Below, piece after piece: positions 57,329-64,000 of a DNA stretch of 64,000 bases. The notes beneath the pieces were generated by a model, which ran no database searches, had not been told where the DNA came from, and saw only the letters and a program-made list of their open reading frames with translations. Within the stretch, counting starts at the first letter, position 1. Each line of letters opens with the position of its first letter. Position numbers and translations under genes: made by a program. Source of the DNA: Clostridium sp. KNHs214 (GTDB lineage Bacteria; Bacillota; Clostridia; Clostridiales; Clostridiaceae); contig NZ_JQMW01000004.1 in assembly GCF_000744935.1 (NCBI RefSeq), positions 172,869 through 236,868 on the forward strand, given 5' to 3'.

Positions 57329-58450
57329 TTATTGTTTCCTATTTAGGTGTTCTGCTAATATTCTTGCTATATATTTTGCTGTTTTCTTGGCTTCATCTGT
57401 TGTATTCACATAAGATCCCATTTCAATCAAAATACTATTCTTACTCTTATTTTGGTTAAAATGTCTCATACCTCTATTATAATAATATATCTTCTGTTTT
57501 CTTAAAAGATTTGGATACAACTTATCACTTATGGATACTAATTTATTTGTCAAAGCTAGGTTACTTTTCACTAAAGGATTGCTCTTTTCTATTACAAACA
57601 TAAATCTTGCTACTTCTTCTCCATTTAACTTTGTACTAACGAGCCTTTTATCTGATGCAGAATCTCTATGCATATCTATTATTAACTTAAAGTCACCATA
57701 TTTCTTTAAATACCTATCTACAGTTTCACCAGATTTTTGGTAACACTTTGGGTAAATGGTATCATGGATAGTTTTATCATGTATTACACATATACCGTAA
57801 TTTTGCATTAATTCATTTGCCAGAACATCTCCCACTGAACATATATTTACCTTTTGATCTTCACTGCTGGGGTTTCCTGGTCTATAACTTTCATGAGTAT
57901 GAGTATGATATATAAGTATTTCTGGTTTATTCATATTTAAAGTTTTTTTAAGGCTACTATCATAAGCCGGACTTACAATATTTTTTGCAGTAGCATCATT
58001 GTCTTGTACGTCTTTATATACTTCTTTATCATCTAATTTAAATGGATCTATCACTAGTTTACCATCTTTATCATATATTTTATCTTCGCCTTTTTTACTA
58101 TTGTTATTTTCATCTGCCTTTTCTGATTCGTCTTTATCTATAATTGCCATCTCTTTTTTTAATATAGACTTAGGACTTTTAATACCTAAAGTCTGCAAAA
58201 AACTCTCCTTTAAAGAGTAATTATTTAAAAGGTCATTATTTATTACCTTTGCTGTTGGGATGGCATAATTTAACACCTTTACATAAAAGGAAGACTTTTT
58301 GTTTTCTCCTCCTACTTCATATCCATTTACTAATTGAGGACTTAATAAAGTAATTATCATTATTGTCACAATACACCATATACTCATTATAAGTTTAAAC
58401 CTTTTATTAAAGTTCAAGTCTACCTTTCTATTTATTTTCCTGTAATCCAA
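57329..58450 (-). CDS. spoIIP: Stage II sporulation protein P
   Basis: 373 residues; TTG start at 58450 after AAAGGGGGAG. A helix at about 20-42 (LIMSIWCIVTIMIITLLSPQL) anchors it, followed by a linker and the SpoIIP amidase/endopeptidase domain with ILIYHTHTHESY, IDMHRDSASD and ILIEMGSYVN supplying the zinc and catalytic residues. Degrades septal peptidoglycan during engulfment. Adjacent to gpr as in Bacillus. Confidence 0.95.
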   Translation of the reverse strand: MDYRKINRKVDLNFNKRFKLIMSIWCIVTIMIITLLSPQLVNGYEVGGENKKSSFYVKVLNYAIPTAKVINNDLLNNYSLKESFLQTLGIKSPKSILKKEMAIIDKDESEKADENNNSKKGEDKIYDKDGKLVIDPFKLDDKEVYKDVQDNDATAKNIVSPAYDSSLKKTLNMNKPEILIYHTHTHESYRPGNPSSEDQKVNICSVGDVLANELMQNYGICVIHDKTIHDTIYPKCYQKSGETVDRYLKKYGDFKLIIDMHRDSASDKRLVSTKLNGEEVARFMFVIEKSNPLVKSNLALTNKLVSISDKLYPNLLRKQKIYYYNRGMRHFNQNKSKNSILIEMGSYVNTTDEAKKTAKYIARILAEHLNRKQ

Positions 58451-58551
58451 TTTTACTCCCCCTTTGTTTATAGCGTTCTTAATTTATAGAATATTAATGA
58501 GAAGTAAAATATATTACTAAAATTACTAAATTTATATAAAATGTCAAATTA

Positions 58552-58640
58552 TTATCCCACAAAAGCATTACATTACTTGAATTATGAAATTTCTCTGGAA
58601 TGACTTTCATAAGAAGCAAAGGAACTATTTAAATCTAATT
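58552..58640. repeat. Family B palindromic repeat, one-ended copy (B4)
   Basis: TTATCCCACAAAAGCATTAC then GAATTATGAAATTTCTCTGG and CATAAGAAGCAAAGGAACT. Nearly identical to the left half of B2 and to one arm of B5. It ends about 12 bp before the gpr stop codon. Confidence 0.85.
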
Positions 58641-58651
58641 TTCAGAGCTTT

Positions 58652-59626
58652 TTAACTTAAATACTTATTTATATCCTCCAATTCCAATGCTGGTTGCAAT
58701 GCTATATTTATCCCATTAGCTACTATTTTTGTTATAGATTCTACTACCATATCTACTTCTTTTGGTGTTACCATTAAATTCCCTACGTATGGATCTAATA
58801 CTTCCTGTATAAGTTTCTGTTTTTCATTTTTATTTAAATCTTTTAACATATTATAAAATTTACCTCCAGTTTCCGATTGACTTATTAGTGCATCTACTAC
58901 TAAATCTATGGTGTCATTAGCCATGGTAGCCGCATCAACCACTGTAGGAACACCTATAGCTATTACTGGGACATTTAATGTTTTTTCACTTAACTCCATT
59001 CTCCTATTTCCTACTCCAGAACCAGGGGATATACCTGTACTTCCTATTTGGATAGTACTATTAACCCTCTGAAGCTTTCTAGACGCCAATGCATCTATAC
59101 ATATAACTAAATTAGGCTTTACCTTATCCACTACAGACCTTACTATTTCACTACTTTCTATACCCGTAGTGCCTAAAACTCCTGGTGCCACTGCACAAAC
59201 AGGCCTTATACCTTCATCTATTTCATTGGGAACAAGCTGTTTTAAATGTCTTGTTATCATTAATTGTGAAACTACCTTGGGTCCTAAAGCATCAGGAGTT
59301 ACCTTTTCATTTCCCAGTCCTACTACCATGGCTGTCATACTGTCATCTAATTTAACTAAAGTTGATAGCTCCTTTGCAAGCACTTCACTTATATGATCTT
59401 TTGTATCCGCATCATAGTGTGCAAATTCTGGCATATCTATAGTTATGTAGTCTCCTTTAGGCTTTCCCATGGCTTTCTCACCAGTTTCATCAACTACTGT
59501 GACTCTTGTTACCTTTACGTTATTTTCTTCATATTCCTTTACCTCTACTCCTGGCATATCCTTATTATTTTGCTGTTTATATATTTCTCTAGCTTCCACC
59601 GCTAAATCTGTTCTTATACTAAACAT
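58652..59626 (-). CDS. gpr: Germination protease GPR
   Basis: 324 residues. N-terminal MFSIRTDLAVEAREIYKQ contains the propeptide removed on activation; the core has VVGLGNEKVTPDALGPKVV and ATGLGTTGIESSEIV-like blocks (APGVLGTTGIESSEI), and RIGSTGISPGSGVGNRR-like loops. It degrades small acid-soluble spore proteins at germination. ATG 59626 after AAAGGAGGGTG. Likely a forespore (sigma-G or F) promoter upstream; not resolved here. Confidence 0.96.
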   Translation of the reverse strand: MFSIRTDLAVEAREIYKQQNNKDMPGVEVKEYEENNVKVTRVTVVDETGEKAMGKPKGDYITIDMPEFAHYDADTKDHISEVLAKELSTLVKLDDSMTAMVVGLGNEKVTPDALGPKVVSQLMITRHLKQLVPNEIDEGIRPVCAVAPGVLGTTGIESSEIVRSVVDKVKPNLVICIDALASRKLQRVNSTIQIGSTGISPGSGVGNRRMELSEKTLNVPVIAIGVPTVVDAATMANDTIDLVVDALISQSETGGKFYNMLKDLNKNEKQKLIQEVLDPYVGNLMVTPKEVDMVVESITKIVANGINIALQPALELEDINKYLS

Positions 59627-59733
59627 AACAAAACACCCTCCTTTATCATGAATTTTTTAAAAATGTTGTTTATTTTATAGTATTCTACAAGTGTTTTTAT
59701 TTTATCCCACAACTAGTTTTTCTAATAACATAA

Positions 59734-59887
59734 GGTACATGAAAAGAAATAACAAGTCAAAAATGTTAGTATATTTTGTGTCAGACAAGGAAGCAGACTC
59801 CGCCTTTGGTAAAAAGTATCGGCGGGTTCTGCTGACGCAGTATGACGCAAAATAGACTAGCATACTAACTTGTTATTTAAATGTTCC
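59734..59887. mobile_element. Family A MITE-like element, copy A3
   Basis: 154 bp flanked by TAA (59731-59733 and 59888-59890). TIRs as in A1. Inner stem changes from A2: CAGACTCCGCC faces GGCGGGTTCTG, and GTGTCAG faces CTGACGC, mostly keeping pairs. Lies between divergent gpr and rpsT. Confidence 0.88.
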
Positions 59888-59926
59888 TAATTGTATATTA
59901 CAAATTGCAAGTTAAATAAATTACTC

Positions 59927-59955
59927 TTGAAGTCCTATATAATTAATGCTATAAT
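59927..59955 (+). promoter_or_regulatory. Sigma-A promoter of rpsT
   Basis: -35 TTGAAG (59927-59932), 17-nt spacer, -10 TATAAT (59950-59955). Leader of about 90 nt to the rpsT ATG. Confidence 0.85.
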
Positions 59956-60049
59956 ATCATTTGTTAAATATATATAAATTTATATATATCGCTTATGCAG
60001 ATTTCCCCAGAGCTGCAAACCCTACAAAAATACAAGGGGGTGAAAAGGA

Positions 60050-60316
60050 ATGGCAAACATTAAATCAGCTAAGAAAAGAATAAAAGTATTAGAAACTAAA
60101 ACTCTTAGAAATAAGATGATAAAATCTGCTTTAAAATCTCAAATTAAAAAGTTTGAGGCTACAATAGCAGAAAATAATCTTGAAGAAGCTAAGGTTCAAT
60201 ATACAGCTACTGCTAGAGCTTTAGATATGGCTACATCTAAAGGTATATTACATAAGAACAAAGCTTCAAGAAAGAAATCTAGATTAGCAGCAAAATTAGC
60301 TCAATTATCTGCTTAA
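60050..60316 (+). CDS. rpsT: 30S ribosomal protein S20
   Basis: 88 residues, [20 protein letters not shown], helical and basic with the conserved [17 protein letters not shown] end. AAGGGGGTG precedes the ATG. Monocistronic between a promoter and a perfect terminator; divergent from gpr and convergent with holA, as in related Firmicutes. Confidence 0.98.
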   Translation: MANIKSAKKRIKVLETKTLRNKMIKSALKSQIKKFEATIAENNLEEAKVQYTATARALDMATSKGILHKNKASRKKSRLAAKLAQLSA

Positions 60317-60321
60317 TAATT

Positions 60322-60345
60322 AAACCGGTGTTAACACACCGGTTT
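60322..60345. terminator. Terminator between rpsT and holA
   Basis: AAACCGGTGT / ACACCGGTTT, 10-bp perfect stem with a 4-nt loop and T-rich tail on the plus strand. Confidence 0.92.
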
Positions 60346-60363
60346 GTTATTTTTAATTTTGTT

Positions 60364-61389
60364 TTATGCTATTAAAGTATTCATGATTAAAAGTTCCAGC
60401 TCTACTTTGTTATCTACAGATGAGCTTTTTATTTTTTTTTCTGATTCTATACATGAATTTAAAATATTTTTTAATTGTTGCTCTTTAAATTCAGTACTTT
60501 GCTTCATCATATTTTCACAGACATAAGGATGGAGTTTTAATTCCTTAGTTAATTCTTCCTTTGTTTTACCTGCCTTTATACCTAATTTTAAATTTAAAAG
60601 AAGCCTAAATTGTCTTTCTATCATACTTAAAATTACAGTAATGGACTCCCCTCTATATACGAGTTCATTTAATATATCTATGGCTTTATTAATATTTCTT
60701 CTAGAAAGGAAATCTACTAAATTAAATATATCATTTTCTCCCCTTTGAGGAAGTATTTCTTCTATATCTCTTTTAGTAATTTCTCTTCCTTCTGTATAGG
60801 CACATAATTTTTCCACTTCATTTTCAACTATATTAATATTATTGTCCACCACAGAGCAAAAGAAACTCAAATGACTTTTTTCAATCTTTTTTCCTCTCTT
60901 TTCAAACATTTCTTTTGTTCTTTTTTGAAGCTCCATCCCCTTCAATTTATCTAATTTACATCCGCACACTCCACTTATACCAGAAAGTTTATTAAAATTT
61001 TTCGATGGTTTTTCTCTTTCAGTTTCTAATGAATAGTACATTATAAGTATAGATTCAGACGGAATATCCTTTAAGTATTCCTTAAGCTCTTTTATAATCC
61101 CCTCATCTTTATCTTTGCTCAAAAGTTTAAAATTGTAAATCTCAATTAATTTCTTATCACTCATAAATGGCAATGTTTCACAGGCGTTGATTATAGAATC
61201 CATTGATTCTAGTTTACTTCCATCTATTTTTATGTAATTAAACTCCATAAATTTTTTTTCTAAAACCTTATCTTTTATATTATCTATTGTATCTCTTATT
61301 AATTTAGTATCACTACTACAAAACAAATATGCACTTGCTATATTATTATCTTTTATCTTTTTCTCTAGTTCAAATAATTTTAAAATCAT
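60364..61389 (-). CDS. holA: DNA polymerase III delta subunit
   Basis: 341 residues from ATG 61389 (MILKLFELEKKI), after GGGAGAGATAGG; the upstream TTG of the same frame coincides with the SD and is rejected. AAA+-like clamp-loader subunit without Walker motifs: IDGSKLESMDSIINACETLPF and LLSKDKDEGIIKELKEY are in domains I-II, and AIDILNELVYRGESITVILSMI marks domain III. Opens the beta clamp. Confidence 0.93.
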   Translation of the reverse strand: MILKLFELEKKIKDNNIASAYLFCSSDTKLIRDTIDNIKDKVLEKKFMEFNYIKIDGSKLESMDSIINACETLPFMSDKKLIEIYNFKLLSKDKDEGIIKELKEYLKDIPSESILIMYYSLETEREKPSKNFNKLSGISGVCGCKLDKLKGMELQKRTKEMFEKRGKKIEKSHLSFFCSVVDNNINIVENEVEKLCAYTEGREITKRDIEEILPQRGENDIFNLVDFLSRRNINKAIDILNELVYRGESITVILSMIERQFRLLLNLKLGIKAGKTKEELTKELKLHPYVCENMMKQSTEFKEQQLKNILNSCIESEKKIKSSSVDNKVELELLIMNTLIA

Positions 61390-61560
61390 ACCTATCTCTC
61401 CCAAACTTAACTATTTACATAATTATTATATCAGTTATTTATAATTTCTAAAACATGTACACCATTTTTTAAACTATTACCATTCAACAATTTCCTGATA
61501 CCTACTTCCAAATCCCCGCTTATGATTTAAGTGTTCCAATTTATTAAGCACTATTAATTC

Positions 61561-62862
61561 TTAAATTGTAAGTTCTTCTTTCATAGATTTTTTTATCAAT
61601 ACATAATGCAGATAAAACATTAATAGAGCTACAGCATAGTATTCATTCAATTTTAGAAGTGGTGGTGACAAGACTAATAGTATTTCATTTCCACCCTGTA
61701 TTGCAGTGAGTACTGTATACAAAATATAACATATACCATTGAATATCCTTCTAAAATAAACAAAAATTATAGATAAATTACCTAATACTATAGATATAGA
61801 ATACATGGGCATCAAAAATATATTTCCCATTAGAAAGCTAATGCTTACATCATTTATAGTAAAAGCTATATATGGTAAAGTAAATACCTGAGCACTAAGA
61901 GATATACTTATACTTTCATTTAAAAAACTAGGAAGCTTATATAAATACCTACTTACTTTTCTGCTATATAAAAGTATTCCAAAGGTGGCTAAAAAAGAAA
62001 GATTAAAACCTATATCTAATATATAGTAAGGCCTTATAGAAAGCAATATAATGGCCGCTAAGGAGATAGCTGATAATGCATCGTATTTTTTATATAATTT
62101 CTTAGAAAATTTACATATAACTATCATTGTATACGCTCTTAGCGCTGAAGCTTTCATTCCAGTAAACACTACATATATAAAAGTAGCTACAGCCCCTATC
62201 TTCTCTTTAAATATTTTTTCAAGCATCTTATACACTATGGATATGTGAAATCCCGAAACACAAAGCACATGAACTATACCTAATTTAGCATAATCCTTCT
62301 TTTTATCGTAGGACAAATATTTACTATCACCACAGCACAGTGCCATTATAATAGAGCTTTTATCTTTTTCTAATATTTCTGTATACTTTTTATATAAATT
62401 TTCTTTAAAAACATGCATTTTATATATCATATCTACTTTTTTAACATAATAATTTTTTACAAAAAACTTGCCTATTATGCCCTTTTCATAATCTACATTC
62501 TTTACGTACTCTCCTTGTACATAAATCTTCATTCCTTCTTTTAATCCACCAGTATTACCACATAAATAAATCTTTCTTCCTTTAAAATTAGCAGTAAAAA
62601 CTCCCATTTTTTTCTCCGAGACCCTAAACCATTCTTCTTTAGATAATTGCACATTAAAATATAAATTAAAGCAGATCATTCCCAAAAGCAAAAAACATAT
62701 ATTTATAAAAAAGAACTTTTTATAGTCTAAAGTAAAGAAAAAGGGCACAATTATTAAAAAAATAAAAACAACACTTAAAGTACTGCTTTTTAATGATATT
62801 AAAAACGTAACAGAACCTACTATCATAAAAAACAAGTAATAAATAAGCGGCCTATTATACAA
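61561..62862 (-). CDS. Short ComEC/Rec2-like membrane protein
   Basis: 433 residues, TTG start at 62862 after GGGAGGTG. An N-terminal OB-like DUF4131 section (helices at about 5-80, then KGRKIYLCGNTGGLKEGMKIYVQGE) is followed by a competence domain with GIVHVLCVSGFHISIVYKMLE and FTGMKASALRAYTMIVI. It ends after the last helix (LLMFYLHYVLI), so the C-terminal metallo-beta-lactamase domain of full ComEC (about 750 residues) is missing. No such domain lies downstream within 150 bp. Confidence 0.88.
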   Translation of the reverse strand: MYNRPLIYYLFFMIVGSVTFLISLKSSTLSVVFIFLIIVPFFFTLDYKKFFFINICFLLLGMICFNLYFNVQLSKEEWFRVSEKKMGVFTANFKGRKIYLCGNTGGLKEGMKIYVQGEYVKNVDYEKGIIGKFFVKNYYVKKVDMIYKMHVFKENLYKKYTEILEKDKSSIIMALCCGDSKYLSYDKKKDYAKLGIVHVLCVSGFHISIVYKMLEKIFKEKIGAVATFIYVVFTGMKASALRAYTMIVICKFSKKLYKKYDALSAISLAAIILLSIRPYYILDIGFNLSFLATFGILLYSRKVSRYLYKLPSFLNESISISLSAQVFTLPYIAFTINDVSISFLMGNIFLMPMYSISIVLGNLSIIFVYFRRIFNGICYILYTVLTAIQGGNEILLVLSPPLLKLNEYYAVALLMFYLHYVLIKKSMKEELTI

Positions 62863-62930
62863 TTAAAATACACCTCCCTATATATTGTTGACATATATAG
62901 TAAGGTGTAATCTTTTTTAATTTAAAATAT

Positions 62931-63210
62931 TATTAAACCACAAAATGGAATTATGAAATTTCTCCTCCATGCCTTACATAAGAGCTCGGAACAATAAATT
63001 TAATTTAAGAAATTCTAATCTTTTAGGCATACAAAATTATCTAACGCTCACATTCAGCGTCCTGCCCCAGGTTCGCCAGGCTTACGATAATTTTATCTGT
63101 CTAAAAGAAGAATTCCTAAAATTAAATTTAAACAGTTCCTTTGTTTCTTATGAAAGTCATTTCAGAGAAATTTCATAATCAGATAATGTAATGCTTTTTG
63201 CGGGTTAATA
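62931..63210. repeat. Family B palindromic element, longest copy (B5)
   Basis: 280 bp. Ends TATTAAACCACAAAATGG and, inverted, TATTAACCCGCAAAAAGC. Arms of about 120 bp pair along GAATTATGAAATTTCTC, CATAAGA and AAATTTAATTT, with AAAATTATC / GATAATTTT near the centre. The loop AACGCTCACATTCAGCGTCC to CCAGGTTCGCCAGG is GC-rich. A plus-strand frame inside (62969-63178) follows the palindrome and is not a gene. Confidence 0.82.
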
Positions 63211-63228
63211 AGAATATAAAATTTTAAA

Positions 63229-63278
63229 TTGACGCAAAATATACTAGCATATTGACTTGTTATTTATTTGAATGTGCC
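63229..63278. repeat. Family A right-end remnant (A4)
   Basis: TGACGCAAAATATACTAGC, then TTGACTTGTTATTTATTTG and AATGTGCC, followed by TAA: the right third of a family A element, next to B5. The left end is absent. Confidence 0.82.
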
Positions 63279-63324
63279 TAATATATAATACATTAAAAAC
63301 ATATAGAAAGTTGACTATATAGTA

Positions 63325-63978
63325 TCATACTAAGAATAATAAAAAAGGAATTAAAATGCTTATTATAAATAAAATAATAGATATTTTGCTTTTAAATACT
63401 TCTCTTTCTTTCCTCTTAAAATGTAACCCCATTAATACTATTAAAAAATTTAAAAGTATCAAATAAACATTATCAATAAAACCAGCGGATACGTATTGTA
63501 GTACATTAAAAGTTAAAACTGGTAAGGCTCCAAAAATTGCAGCTTTTAAAATATTTTTATTTAAAACATTTAATTTTTCTTCTTCTCTCCACTTATTTTC
63601 TTCTAAATTAATTTCATTAAAGATAACTATACTCATAATAGGTAAAGTTACCAAGTTTATATATAAGTAAAAATACATAGGCACTTCATGATTTTTATTT
63701 AAGACATTAAAAAGAGAAATATTAACCCCCTCACAAATAAAAACATAAATAAAATATAATATGATATCATTAAAAAAATTTTTAAAGCTTTTGCTGCTAT
63801 TTATTAAAATCTTACAATTTTCCAAATTAAATTTTTCCGCAAATACATGACATAGTTTTTTTAAAGTATTACTGCATCCCTCACCTAAAGCCATAGATAT
63901 ATAACAGTGAGTTAAATATGACAAATCCTTAAGGTTTTTTCCAATCATAGCTAGATTATATCCTTTTTTCTTAAGCAT
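63325..63978 (-). CDS. Membrane protein of unknown function, start near the window edge
   Basis: 217 residues from ATG 63978, preceded by AAGGA 8 nt upstream; the frame stays open to base 64000, so a longer N terminus is possible. A soluble N-terminal region (NLKDLSYLTHCYISMALGEGCSNTLKKLCHVFAEKFNLENCK) precedes about five helices (near 68-88, 100-120, 143-168, 170-187 and 198-217). No family recognised. Confidence 0.65.
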   Translation of the reverse strand: MLKKKGYNLAMIGKNLKDLSYLTHCYISMALGEGCSNTLKKLCHVFAEKFNLENCKILINSSKSFKNFFNDIILYFIYVFICEGVNISLFNVLNKNHEVPMYFYLYINLVTLPIMSIVIFNEINLEENKWREEEKLNVLNKNILKAAIFGALPVLTFNVLQYVSAGFIDNVYLILLNFLIVLMGLHFKRKEREVFKSKISIILFIISILIPFLLFLV

Positions 63979-64000
63979 TTCTGCTATCCTTACTTTAGAT

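Noticed and set aside
59640-59720. Sigma-G/F promoter for gpr
   Set aside because: A CATTTTTA with an upstream GAATA is present, but the match and spacing are too loose to call.
62969-63178. 69-codon plus-strand frame
   Set aside because: It lies wholly inside palindromic repeat B5 and lacks an SD; its residues mirror the repeat.

Overview
The window is AT-rich Gram-positive DNA with strong purine-rich Shine-Dalgarno (SD) sites and many TTG/GTG starts. It carries spore genes (gpr, spoIIP, yqfC, yqfD, a CotS-like kinase), class III Fbp, pyruvate phosphate dikinase and a class A RNase P RNA. This fits Clostridium sensu stricto, of the C. botulinum/sporogenes/tetani kind. The species is an inference; the sequence does not fix it.

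Layout. (1) 1-9076: de novo purine synthesis on the minus strand. A guanine-type purine riboswitch with a terminator and a legible 15-bp antiterminator controls purE-purC-purF-purM-purN. purL is a separate upstream unit, and a small membrane-protein gene sits convergently between them. (2) 9077-16992: accessory stretch with a degenerate 0.9-kb palindromic element, a Na+/alanine symporter gene, an IS200-type insertion, a nitronate monooxygenase-like flavoprotein, L25/Ctc and a PTS EIIC-like membrane protein. (3) 16993-30067: fbp, topB, a MutS-like ATPase, rnpB, nif3-trmK, a membrane protein with no recognised family, and the dnaG-rpoD pair. (4) 30443-52710: a CotS-like kinase gene, then a long co-directional minus-strand run that reads hrcA-grpE-dnaK-dnaJ-prmA-rsmE-mtaB-hinT-rpsU-yqeY-yqfC-yqfD-pgpH-ybeY-dgkA/PAP2-cdd-era-recO-DUF4342-ccpN-ppdK. 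A canonical CIRCE operator and sigma-A promoter stand before hrcA. (5) 52961-64000: hemW-lepA, a 1.2-kb non-coding palindromic element, spoIIP, gpr, rpsT (plus strand), holA, a short ComEC and a membrane protein reaching the window edge.

The most unusual content is non-coding. Three families of palindromic elements occupy the spacers, often within a few bases of stop codons. Family A is about 155 bp with roughly 26-bp terminal inverted repeats and 3-bp target duplications: three full copies and two end remnants. Family B has TIRs that include a GAATTATGAAATTTC block: one 280-bp copy with long arms and four shorter derivatives. Family C is an element of about 0.9-1.2 kb whose two ends each fold into a multi-stem domain of about 232 nt. 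Across the three domain copies the paired arms differ, yet pairing is kept by compensatory changes, while the central loop text is nearly invariant. That is the signature of a selected nucleic-acid structure, and I do not recognise the family. Other points of note are a recO whose only sensible start is CTG, a cdd whose last codons come from a family A end, and near-perfect complementarity between the purE and purL mRNA leaders.
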